Both the position numbers and the translations under genes were made by a program. From Clostridium tetanomorphum (GTDB lineage Bacteria; Bacillota; Clostridia; Clostridiales; Clostridiaceae), in contig NZ_JAGGKA010000012.1 of assembly GCF_017873215.1 (NCBI RefSeq), positions 1 through 64,000 of the forward strand: DNA of 64,000 bases, given 5' to 3'. This document shows positions 16,692-24,971 of the stretch, one piece after another; the first letter of the stretch is position 1, and every line of letters starts with the position of its first letter. The notes beneath the pieces were generated by a model. It ran no database searches, was not told the DNA's origin, and worked only from the letters and a program-made list of their open reading frames with translations.

Positions 16692-17741
16692 ATGAAAAGC
16701 AAAAAACTTTTTAAAGTAATAACTTTTGCTTTAGTGACAGTTATGACAGCAGCAGCTTTAGTTGGTTGTTCAGGGAAAAAGGAAACAACAGCTAAAAAAG
16801 ATAGTAAGAAATCAATAAAGATAGGTATGTCTATTGATGATTTGAGGCTTGAAAGATGGCAGCATGACAGAGATTTATTTACAGCAAAAGCTAAAGAACT
16901 AGGTGCGGATGTATTAGTTCAATCAGCTAACGGAGATGACCAAACTCAATATTCACAGGCAGAAAACTTAATTTCCCAAGGAATAGATGTATTAGTTGTA
17001 ATTCCGCATAATGGAGAAGCCATGGGAGCTATTGTAGAGGAAGCACATAAAAACGGAGTAAAAGTATTAGCTTATGATAGATTATTAACTAATTGTGATG
17101 TGGATTATTATATTTCTTTTGATAATGTAAAAGTTGGAGAGTTACAGGCGGAAGCTTTAGTTAAACAAGTTCCAAAAGGAAATTATTTCTTAATGGGTGG
17201 TTCACCAACTGATAATAATGCTAAATTATTTAGAAAAGGACAAATGAATGTTCTAAAACCACTTATAGATAAAAATCAAATAAAAGTTATTGGAGATCAA
17301 TGGGCAAAGGACTGGTTACCAGAAGAAGCCTTAAAGATAATGGAAAATGCGTTAACAGCTAATAACAATAAAATTAATGCAGTTGTAGCTTCAAATGATA
17401 GTACTGCAGGTGGAGCAATACAAGCTTTAGCAGCTCAGAAATTAGATGGTAAAGTAGCTATTTCAGGACAGGATGCAGATGCAGCAGCATGTCAAAGAAT
17501 AGTTGAAGGAAAACAAACAATGACAGTTTATAAGCCAATAAAAACATTAGCAACAAACGCAGCAGAAATGGCAGTTAAAATGGCTAAAGATGAAGAAGTA
17601 GAAACAAATGGTGTTACTAACAATGGGAAAAAAGATGTTAAATCAAAATTATTAATTCCTATAGCAGTAACTAAGGATAATATGAAAGAAACAATAATAA
17701 AAGATGGATTCCATACTACGGAAGAAGTTTATAAAAAATAA
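16692..17741 (+). CDS. xylF: D-xylose ABC transporter substrate-binding lipoprotein
   Basis: This is a 349-residue xylose-binding protein with a signal peptide ending in lipobox ALVGC (Cys26). The mature domain starts IKIGMSIDDLRLERWQHDRD, which is characteristic of XylF, and has ASNDSTAGGAIQAL and SGQDADAAACQRI. It delivers D-xylose to XylG/XylH. It is the first gene of a xylF-xylG-xylH-xylA-xylB cluster directly downstream of the three-component sensor genes. GGGGGAG lies about 6 nt before the ATG. Confidence 0.92.
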   Translation: MKSKKLFKVITFALVTVMTAAALVGCSGKKETTAKKDSKKSIKIGMSIDDLRLERWQHDRDLFTAKAKELGADVLVQSANGDDQTQYSQAENLISQGIDVLVVIPHNGEAMGAIVEEAHKNGVKVLAYDRLLTNCDVDYYISFDNVKVGELQAEALVKQVPKGNYFLMGGSPTDNNAKLFRKGQMNVLKPLIDKNQIKVIGDQWAKDWLPEEALKIMENALTANNNKINAVVASNDSTAGGAIQALAAQKLDGKVAISGQDADAAACQRIVEGKQTMTVYKPIKTLATNAAEMAVKMAKDEEVETNGVTNNGKKDVKSKLLIPIAVTKDNMKETIIKDGFHTTEEVYKK

Positions 17742-17770
17742 GTAGCCTATTAAATATATTAAATTAATAT

Positions 17771-17813
17771 TTTACTAAAGGGGAAAAGAAAAAAGCTTTT
17801 TCCTTTTAGTAAA
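17771..17813 (+). other. Intercistronic hairpin between xylF and xylG
   Basis: Arms 17771-17788 and 17796-17813 form an 18-bp stem with a few G-U pairs. It mirrors the hairpin between mglB and mglA. Partial termination or protection of the xylF transcript would explain excess binding protein. Confidence 0.65.
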
Positions 17814-17840
17814 AATTAAATAAAAAGGCAGGTAGTTTGT

Positions 17841-19373
17841 ATGAGCAAATATATATTAGAAATGAATAATATAACTAAGGAGTTTTCAGGTGTAAAGGCT
17901 TTGGATAATGTCTGTCTTAAAGTTGAAAAAGGAGAAATACATGCATTATGTGGAGAAAATGGTGCTGGTAAATCCACATTAATGAAAGTTTTAAGTGGAA
18001 TTTATAAGACTGGAACCCATGGTGGGGAAATAATATATGAAGGTAAAAAGATAAATTTAAATGGAATAAAGGATTCAGAAAATTTAGGCATTATAATAAT
18101 TCATCAAGAACTAGCTTTAATTAAGGAATTATCAATTAGCGAAAATATATTTATTGGATCTGAAATTAGTAATCATGGAATTATTAATTTTAATGAAATG
18201 TACAATAAGACCAAAAAGCTGTTGGATGAGGTAAAGCTTGATATAAATCCAGCTACTAAAGTAAAAGAATTAGGTATAGGACAACAGCAGTTAGTGGAAA
18301 TTGCAAAAGCATTAGCTAAAAATGCAAAATTACTTATATTAGATGAGCCTACTGCTTCATTAACAGATAGTGAAGTTAAAGTACTTATGGGAATAATGAA
18401 AGGATTGAAAGCAAAAGGGGTTACCTGTATATATATATCACATAAATTAAATGAAGTAATGTTATTAGCAGACAATGTTACAGTAATAAGAGATGGAAGG
18501 GCAATAGGAACAGAAAAAATAGAAAATTTAACTGAAGAAAAAATCATAAAAATGATGGTCGGAAGAGAAATGAAAGATTTATATCCTAGAGAAGAGCATG
18601 AAATAGGAGAAGAGTTTTTTGAAGTAAGAAATTTCACAGCCTATGATAGCTCAAATAAAAAAATAAAAAAAGTGAAAGACTTAAACTTTAAGTTAAGAAA
18701 GGGAGAGATCTTAGGTATAGCTGGACTTATAGGTTCAGGAAGAACAGAATTGGTATCCTGTATTTATGGAAGCTATCCAGGAAAATATGAAGGAGAAGCT
18801 TATTTAGAAGGAAAGAAACTTAATATAAAAGGTCCAAGTGATGCATTAAAATATGGTGTTGCTATGGTGCCAGAAGATAGAAAAAGACATGGCATTATAG
18901 CTGATATGTCTGTAAGGAATAACATAACTATAGCTAATATACTTAAATATAAGGGAAGTTTTAATTGTATAGATAAAGATCAGGAAATACTAGATGTAAA
19001 AAAATATATTGAAGAAATAAAAGTAAAAACCTCTAGCATGAACTTAAATGTAGGTAGTTTAAGTGGAGGAAATCAACAAAAGGTAGTTTTAGCGAAAAAT
19101 CTTTTAGTTCAACCTAGGATATTAATATTGGATGAACCTACTAGAGGAATAGATGTAGGGGCAAAATATGAAATATACAAGCTTATGTTCGAACTTGTAA
19201 AAAAAGGTATTTCCATAATTATGGTATCATCAGAACTTCCAGAAGTGCTAGGAATAAGTGATAGAGTTCTTGTAATGCATGAAGGAGAATTAAAAGGTGA
19301 TTTTATAAATAAAGATTTAACTCAAGAAAAAATTATGGAATGTGCTATAGGAGGTAGCAATAATGGAAAATAA
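17841..19373 (+). CDS. xylG: D-xylose ABC importer ATPase
   Basis: This is a 510-residue double ATPase of the sugar-import subfamily. The first half has Walker A GENGAGKST (residues 38-46) and LILDEPTASL. The second half has a degenerate Walker A (GLIGSGRTELV), an intact signature LSGGNQQK near residue 405 and LILDEPTRGIDVG. MVPEDRKRHGI between the signature regions is typical of XylG. It powers xylose import through XylH. Its stop codon overlaps the xylH start by 11 bp, so the two are translationally coupled. Confidence 0.92.
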   Translation: MSKYILEMNNITKEFSGVKALDNVCLKVEKGEIHALCGENGAGKSTLMKVLSGIYKTGTHGGEIIYEGKKINLNGIKDSENLGIIIIHQELALIKELSISENIFIGSEISNHGIINFNEMYNKTKKLLDEVKLDINPATKVKELGIGQQQLVEIAKALAKNAKLLILDEPTASLTDSEVKVLMGIMKGLKAKGVTCIYISHKLNEVMLLADNVTVIRDGRAIGTEKIENLTEEKIIKMMVGREMKDLYPREEHEIGEEFFEVRNFTAYDSSNKKIKKVKDLNFKLRKGEILGIAGLIGSGRTELVSCIYGSYPGKYEGEAYLEGKKLNIKGPSDALKYGVAMVPEDRKRHGIIADMSVRNNITIANILKYKGSFNCIDKDQEILDVKKYIEEIKVKTSSMNLNVGSLSGGNQQKVVLAKNLLVQPRILILDEPTRGIDVGAKYEIYKLMFELVKKGISIIMVSSELPEVLGISDRVLVMHEGELKGDFINKDLTQEKIMECAIGGSNNGK

Positions 19374-20508
19374 GAAAGAAAGTAAAAAAATAAAAATTAA
19401 CTCCAAAATGTATACAATGATAATAGCAATGATATCTATATGGATAATATTTACTGTTACAACTGATGGAAATTTTTTAACTCCAAGAAACTTATCAAAT
19501 CTTTTAAGACAGATGTCCATAACAGGAATACTAGCAATTGGAATGGTTTTTGTAATTATATTAGGAGAAATAGATCTATCAGTAGGTTCTTTATTAGGCT
19601 TACTAGGAGGAATTGCAGCTATACTTAATGTTTGGTATAAAATGAATGCTATAACTACAATAGCTATAGTTTTAGCTTTAGGATTAATTCTAGGATTATG
19701 GAATGGATGGTGGATTGCTTATAAAAAAGTTCCATCTTTCATTGTTACTCTTGCAGGAATGTTAGTATTTAGAGGGATACTTGTTGGAATAAGTAAAGGT
19801 CAAACAGTAGCGCCTCTTACAAAGGATTTAAAGATAGTAGGACAGGCTTATTTCCCAGATATATTTGGCTACATTGTAGGGACATTGGCTATAGTAGCTA
19901 GCATTTTAATAATGTCAAATAGTAGAAAGAAAAAAATCAAATATGGACTAGAAGTACCATCAAAAGCTTTAGATTTTGCTAAGATAGTAGCAATTACTAT
20001 AATAACACTATTGTTTATAGTAATACTTAACAAATATCAAGGGTTTCCTGTGCCTGTATTTATAATGCTTGTACTTGCTGTAATATTTTCATTTGTTAGT
20101 AGCAATACAGTATTTGGAAGAAGAATATATGCAATTGGTGGTAATAGAGAAGCAGCTAAATTATCAGGAATAAATGTAAATAAAAGCGTTTTAATAATTT
20201 ATGCTATTAATGGATTAATGGCAGCTATAGCTGGAATTCTTTTGGCGGCTAGGTTAAATGCGGGTTCTGTAGCAGCAGGACAAAATGCTGAGCTAGATGC
20301 TATTGCTTCCTGTGTCATTGGAGGAGCAAGCTTAGCAGGTGGAGCAGGTTCTGTAAGTGGAGCTTTGGTAGGAGCTTTAGTTATGGCAAGTATAGATAAT
20401 GGAATGAGTATGTTAAACACTCAGCCATTTTGGCAATATATAGTTAAAGGGTTAATATTATTGATTGCAGTGTGGGTGGACATAACTTCTAAAAACAAGC
20501 AGGCTTAG
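19363..20508 (+). CDS. xylH: D-xylose ABC importer permease
   Basis: This is a 381-residue membrane protein of the BPD_transp_2 family, longer than MglC as is usual for XylH. It has about ten hydrophobic segments, GMVFVIILGEIDLSVGS in the first half, the ATPase-contact loop YAIGGNREAAKLSGINV and ELDAIASCVIGG near the end. Its ATG at 19363 overlaps xylG and has GGAGG 8 nt upstream. It forms the xylose channel together with XylG. Confidence 0.92.
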   Translation: MENKKESKKIKINSKMYTMIIAMISIWIIFTVTTDGNFLTPRNLSNLLRQMSITGILAIGMVFVIILGEIDLSVGSLLGLLGGIAAILNVWYKMNAITTIAIVLALGLILGLWNGWWIAYKKVPSFIVTLAGMLVFRGILVGISKGQTVAPLTKDLKIVGQAYFPDIFGYIVGTLAIVASILIMSNSRKKKIKYGLEVPSKALDFAKIVAITIITLLFIVILNKYQGFPVPVFIMLVLAVIFSFVSSNTVFGRRIYAIGGNREAAKLSGINVNKSVLIIYAINGLMAAIAGILLAARLNAGSVAAGQNAELDAIASCVIGGASLAGGAGSVSGALVGALVMASIDNGMSMLNTQPFWQYIVKGLILLIAVWVDITSKNKQA

Positions 20509-20612
20509 ACATCTTATGAAAAATAACTATATAAATATAAAAGTAGAGGTATTAGTTATTTATAGAAGACCATAAGATTTTAAATTTTAATTATTGTGAG
20601 GAGGCTATTATT

Positions 20613-21935
20613 ATGCAAGATATTTTTAAAGAAGTACCAAAAATAAAATATGAGGGAAAGGATTCAAAGAATCCATTAGCATTTAAATATTACAATCCTG
20701 ATGAAAAAATAGGATATAAAACAATGAAAGAGCATTTACGTTTTGCAGTATCCTATTGGCATACTTACACTGCAAATGGAGCAGACCCATTTGGAGCAGG
20801 AACAATGCTTCGTCCTTGGGACAACATTACAGACCCTATTGAATTAGCTAAAGCTAGAGTAAAAGCAAATTTTGAGTTTATGGATAAATTGGGAGTAGAA
20901 TTTTTCTGTTTCCATGATAGAGATATAGCGCCGGAAGGAAGAAATTTAAAAGAAACTAATGAGAATTTAGATATAATAGTGGAGTATATGAAGGGATTTT
21001 TAAAGGATTCAGATAAGAAACTTCTTTGGGGAACAACTAATGCTTTTAACAATCCAAGATTTGTTCATGGAGCAGCTACTTCACCTAATGCAGATGTTTT
21101 TGCTTATGCAGCAGCTCAGGTTAAGAAGGCTCTTGAAATTACAAAAGAATTAGGTGGAGAAAACTATGTATTCTGGGGTGGACGTGAAGGTTATGAAACT
21201 TTATTAAATACTAATACTACATTAGAATTAGATAACTTTGCAAGATTTTTACACATGGCTGTAGATTATGCTAAAGAAATAGGATTTGATGGTCAATTCT
21301 TAATAGAACCAAAGCCAAAGGAGCCAACTAAGCATCAATATGATTTTGATGTAGCTACAGTTTTAGGATTTTTAAGAAAATATGATCTAGAGAAGCATTT
21401 TAAAATGAACATTGAAGCTAATCATGCTACATTAGCACAACATACCTTCCAGCATGAATTAAATATGGCTAGAATCAATGGAGTTTTAGGAAGTGTAGAT
21501 GCAAATCAAGGAGATTTAATGTTAGGATGGGATACAGACCAGTTCCCAACAAATATATATGATGGAACTTTTGCTATGTATGAAATATTGAAAAATGATG
21601 GATTACATAAAGGAGGACTTAACTTCGATGCAAAAGTAAGAAGAGCTTCATTTGAACCAATAGATCTATTTTATGGATATATTGCAGGTATGGATACATT
21701 TGCAAGAGGATTAAAAGTTGCACATAAATTATTAGAAGACAAGGTACTAGAGAACTTTATAGATAAGAGATATGAAAGCTATACTACAGGTATAGGAAAA
21801 GAAATTGTAGAAGGAAAAGTTGGATTTAAACAATTAGAGAAACATGCTTTATCATTAGGAGAAGTAAAGAATACATCAGGAAGACAGGAAATGCTTGAAA
21901 GCATAGTAAATCAGTATATAACTGAAGTCCAATAA
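20613..21935 (+). CDS. xylA: Xylose isomerase
   Basis: This is a 440-residue enzyme that converts D-xylose to D-xylulose. Hallmarks are the catalytic His region [13 protein letters not shown], the metal ligands in [18 protein letters not shown] and [10 protein letters not shown], and [17 protein letters not shown]. The length and the long N-terminus fit the class II isomerases of clostridia and Bacillus. GAGGAGG precedes the ATG. It comes 104 nt after xylH without a terminator, so import and catabolism are probably one transcript. Confidence 0.96.
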   Translation: MQDIFKEVPKIKYEGKDSKNPLAFKYYNPDEKIGYKTMKEHLRFAVSYWHTYTANGADPFGAGTMLRPWDNITDPIELAKARVKANFEFMDKLGVEFFCFHDRDIAPEGRNLKETNENLDIIVEYMKGFLKDSDKKLLWGTTNAFNNPRFVHGAATSPNADVFAYAAAQVKKALEITKELGGENYVFWGGREGYETLLNTNTTLELDNFARFLHMAVDYAKEIGFDGQFLIEPKPKEPTKHQYDFDVATVLGFLRKYDLEKHFKMNIEANHATLAQHTFQHELNMARINGVLGSVDANQGDLMLGWDTDQFPTNIYDGTFAMYEILKNDGLHKGGLNFDAKVRRASFEPIDLFYGYIAGMDTFARGLKVAHKLLEDKVLENFIDKRYESYTTGIGKEIVEGKVGFKQLEKHALSLGEVKNTSGRQEMLESIVNQYITEVQ

Positions 21936-21969
21936 ATGTAATAAGTAAAAAATATAATATAAATTGAAA

Positions 21970-22009
21970 AACAGTGAAAAGCTTAAACCCCTCTAAGTTT
22001 TTCACTGTT
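21970..22009 (+). other. Intercistronic hairpin between xylA and xylB
   Basis: AACAGTGAAAA (21970-21980) pairs with TTTTCACTGTT (21999-22009), with a second short stem, GCTTA/TAAG, inside. It may trim or stabilise the transcript end, or terminate part of the transcription before xylB. Confidence 0.5.
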
Positions 22010-22042
22010 AATTTAAATTACACAAAAAGGGAGGCGTTAAGA

Positions 22043-23581
22043 ATGAAACAATATCTATTAGGTATAGATATAGGAACATCTGGTACAAAGACTGTGTTAT
22101 TTGATGGTTATGGCAATACAATAAGTACTTCTACAGAAGAATACGAACTTTACCAACCAAAAGCAGGCTGGGTTGAACAAAGACCTGAAGATTGGTGGCA
22201 AGCAACAGTAAAGAGTATTAAGGATGTTATAAGGAAAAGTGGAGTTAATAGTAAAGATATAAAAGGTATAGGATTATCAGGTCAGATGCATGGACTTGTA
22301 TTATTAGATAAGAATAATAAAGTATTAAGATCTTCAATTATATGGGCAGATCAAAGAACAAGCAAAGAGTGTGAACAAATAACCAATTTAATAGGAAGAA
22401 AAAGATTAATAGAAATAACAGCAAATCCAGCTTTAACAGGATTTACAGCTTCAAAAATTATGTGGGTAAAAAATAATGAACCTGAAATTTATGAAAAGGT
22501 TAATAAAATATTACTGCCAAAAGATTATATAAGATTTATGCTTACGGGAGAATTTGCAACAGAGGTTTCAGATGCAAGTGGTATGCAACTTTTGAATATA
22601 AGAGAAAGAAATTGGAGCAGTGAAGTATTAGAAAAACTACAAATAGATAAAGAACTTTTAGCTCCAGTATATGAATCACAAGTAGTTACAGGAAAGATAA
22701 AAAGAGAAGTAGCGGAAATTACAGGACTTAATAAAGAAACTATAGTGGTAGGAGGAGCAGGAGATCAGGCAGCAGGAGCTATAGGAAATGGTATTGTAAA
22801 ACCTGGAATAGTATCATCAACCATAGGAACCTCAGGAGTAGTTTTTGCTTATACAGATAAAGTTACAATAGATCCATTAGGAAGAGTTCATACATTTTGT
22901 CATGCAGTGCCCAATACTTGGCATGTAATGGGGGTAACTCAGGGAGCAGGGCTATCTTTAAAATGGTTTAGGGATAACCTTTGTACGTCAGAAAAGGAAG
23001 CATCAAAGCTTATGGGGATAGATCCTTATGAAATTATGACAAAGGAAGCATTAAATGTGCAACACGGTTGTGAGGGACTTATATATCTTCCATATTTAAT
23101 GGGAGAAAGAACTCCTCATTTAGATTCTTATGCTAAGGGAGTATTTTTTGGACTAACTCCCCGTCATACTAAAGCTCATATGTTAAGAGCAGTTATGGAA
23201 GGAGTAAGTTATAGTTTGAAGGATTGTATGGAAATTATAAAGGAATTAGGCATAGATGTTAAAGAAGTGAGAGCATCTGGAGGAGGAAGCAGAAGTCCTC
23301 TCTGGAGGCAAATGCAATCAGATATGTTTAATAGTGAAGTTGTAACGATTAATTCCAGTGAAGGGCCTGCATTGGGAGTTGCAATTCTTGCAGGGGTTGG
23401 GGCAGGAATATATTCCTCTATAGAGGAAGCCTGTGATAGTATAATAACTAGAGAAAACTCACAACAGCCTATAGAAGCAAATTATAATAGTTATATGAAA
23501 TATTATGATGCATATAAAAGCTTATATGTATCTTTAAAAGACAATTTTAAATCATTATATGGTATAATTAATAGTAAGTAA
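22043..23581 (+). CDS. xylB: Xylulokinase
   Basis: This is a 513-residue FGGY-family kinase that phosphorylates D-xylulose to xylulose 5-phosphate for the pentose phosphate pathway. It has the N-terminal phosphate loop GIDIGTSGTKTVLFD, the substrate motif GLSGQMHGLVLLD, IIWADQRT, and ASGGGSRSPLWRQM in the C-terminal ATPase domain. The ATG at 22043 is chosen because GGGAGGCG lies 8 nt before it. The longer open frame from 21974 starts inside the preceding hairpin and lacks family-like sequence. Confidence 0.95.
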   Translation: MKQYLLGIDIGTSGTKTVLFDGYGNTISTSTEEYELYQPKAGWVEQRPEDWWQATVKSIKDVIRKSGVNSKDIKGIGLSGQMHGLVLLDKNNKVLRSSIIWADQRTSKECEQITNLIGRKRLIEITANPALTGFTASKIMWVKNNEPEIYEKVNKILLPKDYIRFMLTGEFATEVSDASGMQLLNIRERNWSSEVLEKLQIDKELLAPVYESQVVTGKIKREVAEITGLNKETIVVGGAGDQAAGAIGNGIVKPGIVSSTIGTSGVVFAYTDKVTIDPLGRVHTFCHAVPNTWHVMGVTQGAGLSLKWFRDNLCTSEKEASKLMGIDPYEIMTKEALNVQHGCEGLIYLPYLMGERTPHLDSYAKGVFFGLTPRHTKAHMLRAVMEGVSYSLKDCMEIIKELGIDVKEVRASGGGSRSPLWRQMQSDMFNSEVVTINSSEGPALGVAILAGVGAGIYSSIEEACDSIITRENSQQPIEANYNSYMKYYDAYKSLYVSLKDNFKSLYGIINSK

Positions 23582-23626
23582 GGAAGGTCTTGGTGTTAAT
23601 TTTATAAGAAGGGGATGTATTTAATA

Positions 23627-24532
23627 ATGAACGTAAAGTTACAGGAAACTAACTACAAGAACTTTGGTAAATGTTTAAGAGTTTTTAATCAAGAAGTAGA
23701 ACTTTATGTTACCCTAGACATGGGACCTAGAATAATAAAATATAGTTTTTTAGAAGAAGAAAATCAATTTTGTGATGACATTCCAAGTACAATGGAAGTA
23801 TTTAGTGAACAATGGCATTTAGCAGGTGGACATAGATTATGGCATAGTCCAGAGGAAAATCCTAGAACCTATATACCAGATAATAAGCAGGTGAAATGGA
23901 TAAATAGCGCAAATGGAGTTGTATTAGAAAGTGGAGTAGAGTCTTGGACACAGATAAAAAAGGAGATAGAAATAAATCTAAGTGAAAGTGGAAGCAATGT
24001 TAAGGTAACTCATAGATTAATTAATAAAAATGCGTGGACTATAGAACTTTCAGCTTGGGCTCTTACAGTTATGGCATCAGGGGGTATAGAGATAATACCA
24101 CAACCGAAAAGAGATACTGGATTGCTTCCTAATAGAGTTTTATCTTTATGGCCATATTCAAAAATGAATGATTCTCGTGTTTATTTTGGAGATAAATATA
24201 TAATTTTGAAACATAATAAAGATATAAAGGAAGCATTTAAATTAGGATTATCTAACCAAGAAGGTTGGGCCGCATATTTTAATCATAATAATCTGTTTAT
24301 TAAAAAATTTAATCATCACAAAGAAAAAAAATATCCGGATTTTGGAGTATCTTATGAAACCTATACTAATGAATTTATGACAGAAATGGAAACTCTATCA
24401 CCAATAACAAATCTTCAACCTAATGAAACGTTAACACATGTGGAGAGATGGGAATTAGTTAAAGATGTTTCTTTCCCAGGATTCAATGAAGAAAAATTAG
24501 ATGAAATAGTGAATAGAGAAATAAGATATTAA
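23627..24532 (+). CDS. Epimerase/mutarotase-like protein of the xylose operon (DUF4380-like)
   Basis: This is a 301-residue protein without signal peptide or membrane segment. It opens with a beta-rich stretch, VELYVTLDMGPRIIKYSF, then GGHRLWHSPEENPRTYIPDN, and ends with a VERWEL strand. The arrangement recalls the galactose-mutarotase fold and I believe the family is DUF4380. Its place at the end of the xylose genes suggests it interconverts sugar anomers or acts on xylosides. This is inference from context. The ATG at 23627 is used; an ATG at 23615 overlaps the AAGGGG site. Confidence 0.65.
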   Translation: MNVKLQETNYKNFGKCLRVFNQEVELYVTLDMGPRIIKYSFLEEENQFCDDIPSTMEVFSEQWHLAGGHRLWHSPEENPRTYIPDNKQVKWINSANGVVLESGVESWTQIKKEIEINLSESGSNVKVTHRLINKNAWTIELSAWALTVMASGGIEIIPQPKRDTGLLPNRVLSLWPYSKMNDSRVYFGDKYIILKHNKDIKEAFKLGLSNQEGWAAYFNHNNLFIKKFNHHKEKKYPDFGVSYETYTNEFMTEMETLSPITNLQPNETLTHVERWELVKDVSFPGFNEEKLDEIVNREIRY

Positions 24533-24573
24533 AATTTAAGTAAATGTTAAGATTTACGTAAGAATATAGTAAG

Positions 24574-24632
24574 AATGCCCCTTTATAATATAGTTATAGT
24601 TAACTTTATAACTAAAGTAAGGGGGCATTTTT
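24574..24632 (+). terminator. Terminator-like hairpin that embeds the next gene's ribosome binding site
   Basis: AATGCCCCTTTA (24574-24585) pairs with TAAGGGGGCATT (24618-24629), with one G-U pair. An inner TAGTTATA/TATAACTA stem (24591-24598 with 24607-24614) lies inside, and TTTTT runs up to the next ATG at 24633. It looks like the xylose-operon terminator, but its 3' arm also carries the AAGGGGG site of the following small gene. Confidence 0.7.
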
Positions 24633-24923
24633 ATGTTTGAATTTTTGATGTTTCTTTTTTCATCTTTATTAATTATGATATTTTTAGAATGTAATATTAA
24701 AGATAAATATTTTAATAGTTATATTAGAAAACATTACTTTAGAATATTGAAAAACATATTTAATATTTTAGTTATAATATTTATTTTTATTCATAGAACG
24801 TATATTTTGCCATTGCATGAAATAGGCAATCTTTTGATTATATCTTGTATAATGGCAGTAATATTTAATATAATTCAAATGAATAGACACATTCAATTTT
24901 TAAAGAAGGAAAAAGCATTATAA
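24633..24923 (+). CDS. Small membrane protein, unrecognised
   Basis: This is a 96-residue protein with about three hydrophobic segments (near residues 3-18, 40-57 and 65-80) separated by short basic and aromatic loops (KDKYFNSYIRKHYFRI, MNRHIQFLKKEK). I do not recognise a family. AAGGGGG lies 7 nt before the ATG, which supports translation, yet that site is base-paired in the preceding hairpin. Transcription must therefore read through the hairpin, or the hairpin must melt for expression. The helicase gene follows 48 nt later. Confidence 0.55.
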   Translation: MFEFLMFLFSSLLIMIFLECNIKDKYFNSYIRKHYFRILKNIFNILVIIFIFIHRTYILPLHEIGNLLIISCIMAVIFNIIQMNRHIQFLKKEKAL

Positions 24924-24971
24924 TATAGAATTTTTAATATAGAGTAAATATATTATTAAAGGCTGATGTTT

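Noticed and set aside
21974-22042. N-terminal extension of xylB
   Set aside because: It begins inside the xylA-xylB hairpin, lacks a ribosome binding site and adds residues absent from the kinase family; the ATG at 22043 has GGGAGGCG before it.
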